A program made the translations under genes and the position numbers. The notes under the pieces were generated by a model. The model had not been told where the DNA came from. It did not search any database and was given only the letters and a program-made list of their open reading frames with translations. Positions 1-11,804 of a stretch of 64,000 nucleotides of DNA are shown in pieces; positions within the stretch are counted from its first letter, which is position 1; every line of letters begins with the position of its first letter. The stretch comes from Tricholomella constricta (taxonomy: Eukaryota; Basidiomycota; Agaricomycetes; Agaricales; Lyophyllaceae), in NCBI GenBank assembly GCA_013368375.1, contig JAACJP010000035.1, forward strand, positions 124,001-188,000. Direction: 5' to 3'.

Positions 1-2683
1 AGGTTCCACAGGTCGAGCGGTAGCGCGCTATGGTACGAGAGCAAAGGCATCGGCTCATGTGGCCTTATACAGGTTTCCTGAGTTGGTGATGAGGATGCAA
101 GAACCAAGCTCTGAAGTTGGAATGCCACGCGGTCGTTGATCACACGGTTGGGTCAAGTGGTCAGAAATGATGTTCAAGGTCCCCCGGGCCCCGACGCTTG
201 CTTCTAGGCTGCGACAGTTGGCTTATCGAGGGCAGTGGAGTACAAGGGCAGCATCCCAGGACGAAATTATGTATATATACATCCATCACAACGACGATCC
301 ACAAACTATCGACAAACATATTGATAGGGGAGGGATCTGAAACCAGTTCGTGGCGTAGCACCGTCGGGTCCCAGCACCCCCTCGCACCTCCACCTGGAAA
401 GCCTGGAAGGGGGGAGGCGACCACACCCCTCGCGACAATGCATACTACACAGACGTCGCCTGGTTCCCACATGTGCAAGCATCGGCGCCCGACGCAGAAC
501 ATTGACGAACACACGGCCCTATAATAAAAAAACACATGCTTGAGAGCCCACGTCCACCTGATGCATTGGAAGATCCGGGATCAGCAAACTGTCGTCAACT
601 GCAAGGGGTGAGGAGGACGAGAGGGAGAGATGCGGCGTTTGGCTGAGCTCTGCCGATCGTTCGCATCAAGGCTTGCAAGCTAATACGACTTCGGACTGGG
701 GCGGCAAAGAAATAACACACAAGGAAAAGGGTGGGATGATGCTCATGGCATGGCCGTTGCGCAGCTGTCTGGAGGGAAAGACATGGTATGGTGTCGTTTG
801 ACGCGACGATGAAGCGTTTCGGATCTTAGAGGTAGACACGTCTTCAGCAATATTCATGTCGGCGTCAGACGCCAAGCATCCATTCAAGAATAAGCTTTGA
901 GTGGATGAACCGTTCGAGGCTTTAGCTATGACAAGAGATAGGTCTCGATTGGCCAAAATGCAAGAAGATGATAGAAGACTCACCTGGGGGGCACTGAAGA
1001 AGAATGCTCGTCTCAGCTTCTCATTCATTGAACGCTGAACACTCCGATCGCAGTCCGAGTCGTACTCCACTAGACCCAGGGAGTGGAATTGGGGGCGTCG
1101 CGGTGGAGGAAGCGGGCGGTGTTTACCGGGGTGCTGAGGAGGGCGCGATGCTGAGGATAGCGTGGATGCGCAGTGGGGTGTTCTCGGGGAATACTGGAGG
1201 TTCAGCCGTCGCTTGACATGTCAAGGGTGCCCGGGAGCCCAACTCCGCCACCGTAGGCAGCTCGGCCATCCCGCGCTCCTGCCATTCCCATATGTGCTAT
1301 TGAGGGCGGGATTCGACGGGAGGGCGACAGACGTACATACCTGCGTGCGCCTGGTCGGGACATGAGCGCGGTGAACTTGAAATTTTTGCGACCGATGCCA
1401 AACTTGGACAAACATTCACCGTGTCGCGTCGCGTCGCGTTCACTTTGTTAAATTGTTTAATGCCCTTGGCTTCATCAGGTGATCCAATTTCCCAGGTATA
1501 TAAACTCCCCACCGTTCGTTCCTGAGTTGCCTGTTTTCTGACGCTCACGAACCAGCCTCTGCAGTTGGAGCATCTGGCCGTGGTACTCAGCGGACTTGGC
1601 GCCCTGATACCCAGAGTGCGGCGTCAGTTTTTACAGGAATTATAGTTATAGTTATCCTCTAGGTTCTTTGAAAAGTCATTGGTGAGTAACATTACTCTTT
1701 CTAATTTCCTCTTGGTTCTGATGAATGACGATGACCTAGCTATGGACGATGACCGCATTTCCATACCGTTGGACACTCGTCGATCACACGCACACCCCAG
1801 CACATGTGACACAGACACAGGTGGCGTCGGACGGCTCCCGCAGCGACACAACATAGTAGTCGCAGCTAAGTCGCTCTTTTGAGATGACACTTCGGTTTGG
1901 CCTCTCCTGCGTTCGGCTTACTATTTAGGTCGAATTTCCAACATATCCAACATTGTTGGACCATTCCTCACAACACATCCGCCATACGTCCTGCCCACCC
2001 CGAACCTTCGTCAACGACGCTTTCTACACCATGTTGCATCCGACTGGCACCTTCACGCAATCCGTCTCACCGGTCGCATTTGGGGCGAGGTTCAGCGTAC
2101 GTCCGCGAAGGCAGCCGGTTTCTGATCATTGCGCATCTTCGTGTATTTCAAACCTCACAGTGGAAAGCTTCCCTCACAGAGGGTTTGGTGCTGCCCTGTA
2201 GAGCCATTGTACATTATTAGTCCAGGTCTACCGAGGTGCTCCATGAGTATCCTTAGCTATTATGTAGCGGAGGTAGATGACCATATAGTAAACATAGTCT
2301 TCCTCCTCCCATCTTCTTACGTGTTTACCGTAGAAGCACTTCATGAAGTCCTTTCCAATGGGGCTGTGTGTAGTGCATGTGCCGCCGTACGATTATGTAG
2401 GTGCATTCATATATATATTTAAGGTGAGGGTGTGTTGTCTGTACCAGCGTTCCTAACAAGTATTCGTACTGCAGCATATTTTGGCCTTTGAAAGCAACAC
2501 CTTTCTCTGGACTTCGACAGCAATTCACAATCACAAGAGGGATGGACATTGGTACGAATGGATTGTTTGAACCGAGCACTGCAAGTATTTACTGATAGAC
2601 TGTATTAAATAGAGAACATCCGTGGCTCGCACTAGGCTGGCAGAGCTGCGCCGAGCGCCGCGGCGGGTGACCATCGAGCATGC
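1..2683. other. No supported gene
   Basis: I see no recognisable domain, no chain of exons with matching phases, and no tRNA or rRNA here. Short open frames on both strands overlap one another and have no family resemblance. The stretch is best read as intergenic or degraded accessory DNA upstream of the kinase fragment. Confidence 0.5.
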
Positions 2684-3937
2684 CTAGAGGTCTGGGAGGC
2701 TCTTTTGGATGCCTGAGATTGATCGTGACTTGGCCGTTCGCCTCCTCTTCGTCTTGGTCAAAGCTGGGTCCAATAATCCACCTTGGTCAACGTAGTCGTC
2801 CTCCATGGTATGCTTTACCGCGCTCCTGCACGCTATAAAGCTGTCCACTGGTTTCTCGTCCTCCAGCGGCCATGAGTCGAGCGAGAGCACCCTTTCAAAG
2901 ATCTTCACCATTCCTGCATGGGTGTACAACGCACAGCGGTCCCGAGATATGGTGGTGGTGTTCTTTGTCAGAGTCAAATCCAAGGAGTCGGAAGCACCGG
3001 GATATATTTTGGCAATTTGGGACCCGGGGGGAGGTGCGACGCATTGGATCCACTCGGACAAGTCTTTGTGGACCCACGCAAACCAGCAATGCAAGGGCTC
3101 ACTTATGAATTGTATTCCGTGAACGTTGAAACTCCTGGTTTGTAAGAAGAGTTTTCTGTGATAGCCGGTCGACCAATTGACGCGCTCGTATTCAAAGATG
3201 ATGTCCTTGATCATGCTGGCTGCGTTTTCGCTCCCGATATATGGGAAATAACGAAGAGCGGTGTAGAGGATGATGTAAAAGAAAGATTCCATGCTGTCCT
3301 GGATCGTGTGGGCGTCGTGGCTGTGGCCCGGGTGGTTGGTCAGTATGAGGCACGACGTGAACTCCCGGGTCCCCTATATGTTATGTATGTTGATAGTTAT
3401 TACATGTGCGCATTGCTAAAGGTCAAAAGAAAGACGAACCGTTCGCTCGTAGTGGCGATCCGCCCCCACCTCGTAATTGGCCAAGTCCCAATCATGGAGG
3501 ACGCCACCCGGGCCCGAGTCGTCATTCTTGATGAGAATGTTCCTGACACTGATATCGCCATGTACGATCCCGCACGTTTTGTACGCCTGTTGGTGCGCTG
3601 CATAGCATAGAGGAACAAGCTCGCGACGAAAAAAACAATGGTTATGGTGGTCATCATGATACTCACCTTTGAAGGCATCGAACGCCACCCTTATCAGATC
3701 CTTTGACGAGGTACAGGTGTTGAGTGACTTGCCGATGAAGTTCGCAACAAGGCGATGGTGGATGCGACTCGAGTCATTCCCGCCATTGCGCTTGGGAGGA
3801 GCTGACCTAGTACCCCGCACTGAGGAAGTCTTCACAGGCATAGTAGGTTCAGGAAGAGTGGCTGCACATCGATCGCGTCGTCGGGGGATTAACAACTTGA
3901 AATCGGTCAGTCTCCGATCATCGCCCGGCATATGCAT
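2684..3937 (-). CDS. FunK1-type fungal protein kinase lacking its N-lobe
   Basis: Three exons (3937-3667, 3597-3440, 3373-2684) with GT-AG introns of 69 and 66 nt join in phase to 372 residues. The catalytic loop reads HGDIS..N (residues 103-110; the usual HRD Arg is Gly) and the metal-binding motif reads DWD (126-128), followed by ERTGTREF and a helix with MESFFYIILYTALRYF, all typical of the FunK1 family of basidiomycete kinases. Only about 90 residues precede the catalytic loop, so the glycine-rich loop and VAIK lysine of the N-lobe are absent. The next gene's stop lies 267 bp upstream, leaving no room for them. This is either a 5'-truncated pseudogene or a catalytically dead remnant. The start is simply the first in-frame ATG. 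The family call is firm; a working protein is doubtful. Confidence 0.75.
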
Positions 3938-4204
3938 GTCATCACCACAAAAGAACTTTTGTCGCCTTCTTGATTGTAAGGCGTAGGGTAAGGTGGCGCA
4001 TCATACTGACAAGTTACGCGCGCCACTAATCCTTCGAGAGATACACACCTTCTTCTCGATCTCATGACTTAATAAGGGGGGCCCTTGCTCAGCTAGCAGC
4101 GACGGCGACGCTTCATCTACATCTATACCTAAAAATTAAAATTAAAATCTACATATCCCAAGTACCTCCCGAAAGCTCCCCCCCGTCTTGATCCCACTGC
4201 TACT
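3938..4204. other. Short intergenic gap
   Basis: This is the gap between the kinase fragment and the stop of the glycosyltransferase-like gene, both on the minus strand. It holds a direct run of aaaatt units near 4130-4146. It is too short to hold a FunK1 N-lobe, which supports truncation of the kinase. Confidence 0.5.
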
Positions 4205-6781
4205 CTATCCCCCACCAGCCCTCCTTCCCTCAACCCACCTCCCCCCAAAAAGGCCCCTCAACACCCCCTCAACGCTTACCACCCCCGTCTCCTCGCACCC
4301 TCCCTTTCCCCTTCGTAACTCAAACCCATACGAAGACCCAAACAACCCCCCCACCCACACCCGCACGCCCTCCGTCGCCCGACGCTCCTCCTGCGCGGCC
4401 AGCCACCACTGGTAGTAATACCAGTCCCCGCCACACGCGCCCGGCCCCGTCCCGAGCTTGAGCGTGCGCAGGAGGCGGGTACGCAGGCGCGCGAGGGCGT
4501 AGGTCGGCGTTAGGACGTATGGGCGCGCTGGCGTTGGGGGCGTTGGGGGCTTAAGGGAAGGATGCGTGAGCGGGGATGTGGGGGGCGTGGGGGGAGGAGG
4601 AGAAGGGGGGAGGAGGAGGGGAACGGGGGCTGGAGGGAGGACAGCGGTGCGGGCTGGGGAGAGGACGCCGAAGAAGCGGGTGGGGTGCCGGAAGAGGAGG
4701 GCGTTCATCAGGGATTGGTCTTTCCCTACGAAATGGAATGGGATTCTTTGTTCGGGGTCTGGGTTTGGACTTGGATCTGGTTTGGGCGCGTGTGGGTGGT
4801 GTGGGTGGTGAGCTGAGCGGGGAGGGGCGGGGTGTGGAGTGGAGGAGATGTACCGGTCGTGCATGGCGTAGAATGTGCGCGTGTACCAGGCGATGCCGGC
4901 TGGGGTGGAGCCGAAGAAGGAGCCTGTGAGTAAAGAGGAGTTGCGGGGTCAGCATAACACAGCATCGTAGAAGGAGAACGAAAAATTGGAAAGGAAAAAA
5001 GCGAGGAGAACGAGGGACGAGAAAAGCGGTGGGAAACACAGGGGAAGCATCGTGTGATGCACCCGACACCTCGACGACCATGCCATTCGACAAGTCGGCA
5101 GCGTCCCTGCACCAGCGCACACGGCTGAAGTGTGTCGACCAGCACCGTCCACGCCGAGCCAACATCCCCAAGAAGCGAGAAAACGATCGCAGCCTGCTGA
5201 GCAACCTATCATGTCGTACGGCACCAGCTAGCCCGAAACGCACAACCCCTCTCCCCTGCTCCTGCTCCCTGCGTCGTTGGCCTCGCATGCTCCCTTTCCG
5301 GCAGCTTCCCGCTCACTCGCCCCCACCACGAGAGTGCCCTTCACTGCGTCTTCCATGCTCCTGGACTAGCAGAGGGAGGATATACGCGCATATATGGGAT
5401 GCGGGCAAGATGTAGCAGGGTTGAGGGCATATTCAAATGCCTCGGGGTGCAGCGCCAGGGGTAGAGACGTGGAAACGGACGACGAGGAAGGCTTGGTGGG
5501 CGAGTCGCAGGCGTGGACAACGTGTCCAGGGGGATAGCATAGCATGTTACTGTATGTCGTTTTGGGCATGAAGTGACTTAATATGGAAGGGGAGGTACGA
5601 CAGCGTAGTAGGCGAGACAACAGGGGCTGTCGTACGTGGGACGGGGCGAGACGAGCAAAGTGCGGGATGTCAAGATGATGGGTTGCCTGCTCGGACTCGG
5701 ATGCACCATGTGACATTTCAGGCTCAACGTTGTCGACGCGTCGTCGCGTCGGTCCGGATCAAAGTCAAAGTCAAAGTCAAAGTCAAAGTCAAAGTCAAAA
5801 CCATCGTCATCAGGCCCAGGGTCCGCGTGCAGTCCCATATGCGGTCATCAGTACATCGCGTCGTCCACAGGTGGCGTACCATAATCGACGCGTGCCTTCA
5901 CCGTGGGCGGATGTACCACAACCTCCAAGTCGCAAACCAAACAAAGAAATGACAAGAAAAGGACACTCACCCTCACTAAAATCGTCTTCAGCATCCACCG
6001 GGCCCTTGTCCACTGTCCACGCATACTCCTTCTTCCCAGGGAGCATATACAGCGGTACCAGCACCTGATCCACCTCTTCTCCTGCCCCTGCCTCTTCCCT
6101 CGCAGCCCGAAACACCTCCTCCACGCGCTTAGGGTCCGGCCACACGCGGTACCCATGCGGGTCGCGGAACGAGCCTGCGTCCGTCCAAAACGCATAGTCG
6201 TAGTCGTAGTCGTGCGCGTGTCGTAGGGATCGGAGGTTTGCCAAAGCCTGCTCGAGGAAATAGGGCTTTGCGTTCCAGATGGCGTAGAGCTCGGGGCTGT
6301 GGATGTGCTTCTCGCGGTCCCACGCGTGCATCTGTGCGTACTTGGGTTGGTGTGCGGCCAAGGAGGGGATGGAGAAGGGGCTGGGGAAGGTCGTGTTTAT
6401 CGTCAAGGTGTGCGATTGCGATTGCGATTGGGAGCGGGAATGGTGCAAGGATTGGAGGAGCGGCTGGAGCTCGGGGGTGGTGTAAAAGTAGATGTCGCAT
6501 TGAATGCCGGTGGGCCCAAGGAAGTGCTGCAGCCAGTGGCGATAGTCGTCCTGCGAGTGTTTTGCGCGTTCGAGCGGGAAGAGGGCCGAGACGAGCAGGA
6601 TGCGCGGGACCCTCTGAACCTTGTTCTGGTTGTAGTTCAGTTCGATCGACGCGGTTTGCGGTGGTGGCACTGGCGGCCGCCTCACTCGAGGGCGGGTGCA
6701 TGTGTAGTAGTATGCGAGGAGAACGACAGAGACGAGCACGGCGGGCAGGAGTCGTGGGCGGCGCGGGGGCACGAGTCGCAT
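4205..6781 (-). CDS. Type II membrane glycosyltransferase-like protein (HtrL/YibB-like)
   Basis: Two exons, 6781-5971 and 4923-4205, splice in phase (GAG G|GT...AG|GC) to 509 residues. The join recreates FSEGSFFGSTPAGIAWY, a run I associate with fungal relatives of this family. Residues 11-27 form a signal anchor after a basic N-terminus, which predicts a Golgi or ER type II protein. Visible blocks are HSPELYAIWNAKPYFL, FWTDAGSFRDP, FVGKDQSLMNALLF and CGGDWYYYQWWLA; the WTDAG and GKDQ blocks are candidates for metal or donor binding. Ser/Gln repeats and a Pro-rich low-complexity insert interrupt the conserved blocks. The intron is 1,047 nt, far longer than any other here. I infer a glycan-modifying enzyme; substrate unknown. 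The family label is from memory and tentative; gene structure is well supported. Confidence 0.65.
5758..5801 (+). repeat. Hexanucleotide microsatellite (aaagtc)n
   Basis: About seven tandem copies of a 6-bp unit lie inside the long intron of the glycosyltransferase-like gene. In one frame they read as Lys-Val repeats and on the other strand as Asp-Phe repeats, but I find no gene using either. Confidence 0.85.
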
Positions 6782-9700
6782 GTTGGGTAGACGACGGACG
6801 GACGTAGACGCTGGCGCTAGTCTCGTTGTTTTTTTCCCAACATGAAATCATTACGCAGCAGCTTCACTCATGCCTGCCTCTTGAGGCCGGCGCCGCTTGC
6901 CCGCGACGTCATCGCAATCGACAACTTCCTCGGCGTTCGCCGGCCCTCAGGCTCCCATGCGTATCCAAGTATGAAACAACGTCCCTTCACACCGTGATAT
7001 TCAAGTCCAGTCCAGTCCTGCCCCCGGAACCGAATTTGAAGCCTCGAGCACGTCCACTTTTACAACGACGACTTGCATGCCTGCCAGGTGTATGCATGCA
7101 CACAATGCGGCCGGCCGCCAATCACAAATCATTCATCCTCCAATTATTATTAACTTCTCTCGCTTGGCATATACCTTACCTACCTACCTATTATCTAGTA
7201 TCTACGCCAGGCAACTGCGTATTGATGGCATCCACGGCAATCCCTGTGATATCGCGCTTGGACTAAGCAAGCGCTCGCCGCTGACGTGATTTGCGGCGCA
7301 ATCGCCATTCCGAGTCCGAACTCGGACTGTCCTCTGGGTCTACTGTACCCTACGGCTGGGTAAGCAACGGGTAGGCCATGCCTACACACGACTCGATCCG
7401 CGCGTCGAGCGCCACAGCCTGCCAATTACCTATTAGCTACTGCCCATGCGTAGCTGTAGGTAGGTGAGCAAGCGCCGCGTACGTACACTCTATCGATTGA
7501 TCACATCGATATCTGTCATGTCAATCGCCCGCTCTTAGTATAGTCCCCAACTACCAACTCCCCAACTCCCAACTAACACCAATCGCCTCCTCCGTCCTTT
7601 AAATGTGTACGTGTACGTCCACGACGGGTAGGTGCTGGAAAAGGACGGTGACGGAACCTGGTGTGTATCATCATTAACACTTCTCTCTCCCTCTCCGATT
7701 CAATTCAGGATCTCCCGCCCGAGGACGCCGCATCACCACATCGCGGCATCGCGGGGTGGGTCGTCGGCGGTTGTAGCCCGGAGCAGGAGTAGGGGGTGGG
7801 ACACCAATCGTCTGCTGCGCACTCGGACTCTCCTTTTGCATAAACAGAAACAGAAACAGAAAAAGAAAAAGAAAAAGAAACACATGTCCGACTCGGCCGT
7901 TCTACGCGTACGTGCGCAGTGCTCGGCGGCCGGCCGCGTCTGTTTCTGTTTCTGTTTCTGGTTCTGGTGGTGCTGGTAGCAAGCAGGACCGGTTTCTTTG
8001 TATGCTTGCTTGTGCAGTGATCTCGGTTTCGTCGGCATCGGTGCAGGGGAGAAGGAGGAGTGTGGCGCCGCTCGCGATGACGCTGATGACGATGGTGAAG
8101 ATGGTAAAGATGATGGGCGCACCCGCTTAAGGCTCCGATACTTTAATATGATGCCGCGCGTGTTTTCGTTCGGGACCGCTTACTTACGTAGCGTTTAGTG
8201 TTCAGCTGTGGCTGCTGCGCAATAATTGTTGGCAGGGACACAAGACAAGGCAAGTGATCATAAACATCAATCTGTAAAGAAAAAGTAAAAAGATCTTGTG
8301 AGCACGGGCACAGGCTGCGGGCACGGACTGCGGCGGGCCAAGAAGAATCCCAGGGCGCTGGTGTCGCTTCGAGTCTCCGTTCATGATCATCGCGTGCCTG
8401 AACCTTCCTCATCCACATACATATATACTTCGCACATCGCTACAGTGCACAATGTACACGCCTCTGGCTGGGAAGAAACTCTTCGCATATCGTCCAAGTA
8501 GGGAACCCTATTATAGTTTTTCCACGTGAAATGCTGTATGCCAGTGCGCAGCAGCCCAAAATGAGTTGCGATGAACAACTTACAAGATGGAGCGTGTAAC
8601 ACCTCCTACTCCTCTGGGTGTTTGGGACGTTAGCAACCAGCCAAGGAGAAACTAGAGGCACAGCTTTGCATTTCGAAATCAAGGCCAACCATGGTCACCG
8701 ATGTCAATTCGAATTCATAATCACGGGCCCCATGGTCATTTGAAATCGGGCGCGTGCGCGTTGCTGCGAATGCCCGCTGGCATCAAGCAGAGCAGCATAT
8801 ATGCTACGAGGAAACAGCCACAGCCAAGCACCCAAAATCTCTTCTAAATCCGAATATGACACCAGCTGCAGGCGGGCGGGAGGCAATGAACAGAACCACT
8901 TCGCGCGAGGTCTGCGAGGGCAGGAAAATCGCCATATGCAATTCAGAGGGATACAGAAAAAGGTCTCAGCTCCTCAGTAGCTTTAGCCGCATCGCGTTGA
9001 ACGGGAACGGTGCGTGAGAGCCGCGAGTTCCCTTTTCGTTGGGATATTTTGAGGCTCGCCATCCCGACCATTGCATATGTGGGGAGACTTGGAATGGCTC
9101 GTCCACTACGCCGCGCCGAGATCTAAATACGTGCGTGGCGAGTATTCAGAAACGCTTGCAACACTACGGTGTCCTCCTGTCGCCAACAGAGCGTCCTAAT
9201 CATGACACATGAAGCTCCGCCGTCTTCGAATTTGATTCAAGTCCTATGAAAGGTCTCGAGCCCAATCTGGAAACATGAAACTCTTGTTGGGCGTTCCCCT
9301 CACTCGTTAACAGGATCGAAGAAGGAAAGAACGTTGCCAGAGGATGAAACTTCGACAATCGATACCTTGATCTCCAGTTCCGCTTGGGACGCCAACGCTA
9401 AGAAAAAGGTCAAGAGATTGATCAGTTTACTTGACGTCGTCCACGATCAAGGAAAAAAAAAAAAGAAAAACACACCACACAACAAATTGTATACAGCCAC
9501 ACGCTCAAGGGAAAAACACCGCGTTTACGTTTACTCACCTGGCGAACTCGCCGTCGCCCTCCACGCGCTCGAACCCAACGAAACACCCCGCTTCAGACGT
9601 GCGAAGGAAAAGAGGTCCTGGACCTCCAGGCCTGGGCGCCCCACGAACTTACGAGCTTAAACTTCCCCTTCGCAGGAAGAAGCAGGAAGTCTAGGCTTTA

Positions 9701-10437
9701 AGAAGGGGTCCGCAGCAGGAGGTACGGAGTGACCAGAAAAAGCATCGAAAGAAGGCGTCGACCCGTAGAAGGTAGTGAGTGCGATCCAGCCGTATCAGGG
9801 TCGGAAGATATAACATGAGTTTCTAAGATGAGGTGCGGAGTGTGCGTGTGAGTGGGGAGGTATATAATAAGGGTAGATATACTCACGAGACGTTGTACAG
9901 ATCTTGCTTGGCACCGAGCCGGGGGCTCACAGTGAAGGGACCATGATTCTTTCTTTCCCTCCACCTCTGCGCAAAATCCGCTTGAAGACCTTGCCTTGCC
10001 GAAGTCAAGAACTTCACAGCACCACTGCGGCGCACTCGCCGTTGAAAGACGTAAAGAGATGGTGCCCGCAGTGCCCTCCTCCTTCTGGACTCAAGGCTTC
10101 CCCGCTAGAGGTCATGATAGAGCTGCGAGATTAAGGGTGAAAATGTCCTAAGCGCCATGCTGAAGAGTCCGGCGAAGAGCAGCAACGGCGATAGCGCATG
10201 AGGGTCCACGTTAGGAGCAGCTTTCGTGGAAGTGGCGTGCGCTGTTGCGTTAAGCGTGAAAAGGAAAACAGAGGTCCGAGGTTTCCCCGCAAGGCTCAAT
10301 TTAAATAAACGCTCTATTATCCCAACATTTCGCCGCAAGGTCCAAGGAAAATTGTAAATATGTATGTATACCAGAGTAATTACTATTCGTTCAACGTAGG
10401 CCAGACTGAGAACAGTGAATGCCTGTGCAGTCAGTGC
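6782..10437. other. Long stretch without a convincing gene
   Basis: No domain or phase-consistent exon chain was found. The region holds low-complexity tracts (tacctacctacc near 7177, caac/ccaact runs near 7548-7576, cagaaa repeats near 7845), an A-rich run near 9450 and scattered short frames. A 108-codon plus-strand frame at 9334-9660 has no recognisable content and is interrupted by a Lys run encoded by poly-A. Confidence 0.45.
7845..7962. repeat. Inverted pair of cagaaa / tttctg microsatellites
   Basis: A run of (cagaaa) and (gaaaaa) units at about 7845-7880 is matched by an opposite-sense (tttctg) run at about 7938-7962. The two arms could pair over roughly 20 bp with a loop of about 60 nt. 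There is no coding evidence. Confidence 0.6.
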
Positions 10438-10757
10438 TCAACAGGTCTTTCTCAGAACACCACAGACCGTGCATGGTCCTCTCAACACCTCCGGGGCCGG
10501 AAGTTGTCCAGCGCCGAGAGCCCCCTTGATGTTACCTCCCTCGGCGTCTCCTTTTCTATATAAATCAGCCCCCATCATCCGTTCAGATCGAATCCACGTC
10601 AAGCACTCACAATTAATCGCCGACTTGTCTCTAAACTTCGCCGTCGCATCCATCTCGGTTGTCGACAGTGGCTGCTCGTGGAAGAGCTCCGCTTCGTACG
10701 CACGGTCCGCTTGCATCTCATCGTCCGCGCCGCAGCACGCACACCATTTCGATGGGA
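10438..10757 (-). CDS. Possible small Cys-containing protein, internal exons only
   Basis: A minus-strand frame enters after a plausible acceptor (CTGCAG at 10758) and reads KWCACCGADDE then AELFHEQPLSTTEMDATAKF. It can leave at a GTGAGT donor near 10608 and resume in GDAEGGNIKG...GPCTVCG. The codon content and Cx2C pairs look more gene-like than the surroundings, but I do not recognise the family and cannot find the first exon. It may be a remnant. Confidence 0.25.
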
Positions 10758-11596
10758 CTGCAGGGAGTTGTCAGCTGGTCGTGATTCCCAACGTCGTGGT
10801 TAGCAAATAAGGATGGGGCGTACTGTATGTGCACAAGTTCAACAGTGGACAATGCCCGCATATCGCTTCGAGACGGAAGTGAGCCCCGACGTGAGGCCTA
10901 TATATGATAACTAAATTAGGGATTGTGCGTACAGAAACACATGCAGCAGAAGCAGTAGTCATTCGCTGAAGACATCTTGTGAGCGGTTTCGAGGCCTTGA
11001 GCGTGAGGTAGTGATGTTCGAATGTGTTTTCACGATTTTGGGCTCCACGTCAGACGTTCAGAGCAGTTGCGGTGGACGGAGGGGGGGTTATAAGGGCAGC
11101 CTATGGACGCGAACAATGACTGAAAACGAGGGAAGATGTGTATTGTTGTATGTAAAGGCTGTGCGTAGCTACGGAAACCCTACAGGGAAACGATGGACCC
11201 ACAAGGCGACGGGGATAGGTCGGTGTACCGATATGCAAGTCAAGCTCAGGTGAATAAGCCTTAAAGATTCGATCTACTCACCCCAGTCAAAGACACCACT
11301 CGCCATGTTGTAATCCTTCACCGCCAGCTACCGTCTATGTACCTTCGTGAAGTGTTCGTCGAGGGTGTTCCCAGGAGGACATCATCACCGGTGTCAGGAA
11401 AAGAATCGCGGCGATGAAAACCCGTTTTCTGAATGGAGAGGAGATTTGGACGTGATTTAGACCTTTCCCTCACCTGACGCGAGTCGATCAACAGAATTCC
11501 TGATGATCGACATGCGTTGTTCTGAATCATGTTATTGAAGCCACGACATCGCGTCTCAATGATACTTAGAGTGTAAACATTGAAAATATGGCAGCC
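10758..11596. other. Left flank of the retrotransposon block, no gene seen
   Basis: Short open frames only. The minus-strand frame touching the insertion site stays open when joined across the LINE to the right flank (see findings), but it matches no family I know. Confidence 0.4.
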
Positions 11597-11610
11597 AATC
11601 AAACCGGTCG
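11597..11610 (+). repeat. LINE target-site duplication, left copy
   Basis: The 14-bp sequence aatcaaaccggtcg occurs here and again at 24377-24390 straight after the poly(A) tail. Sequence after the right copy continues as host DNA. These copies define both ends of the non-LTR element. Confidence 0.9.
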
Positions 11611-11804
11611 AAAAAACTCTTTGTCCCGAACCATCACTTGGCACCCCGGGGACCCCGGAAAAAGTCGACACGAAGCAACTCTTGCGCGCGTCCACACAAC
11701 GTCCACCACTGGTTCCAGACATAGAATACAGCTATTAATCATCATCCATCATTTATCAACTAAAATATCCTACGAGAACCAGGGGAAAAACAGTAATTGA
11801 CGAA

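Noticed and set aside
3158..3610. 150-codon plus-strand frame over the kinase
   Set aside because: Antisense to the FunK1 exons; no independent support.
5578..5838. Asp-Phe repeat protein on the minus strand
   Set aside because: It is only the translation of a hexanucleotide microsatellite inside an intron.
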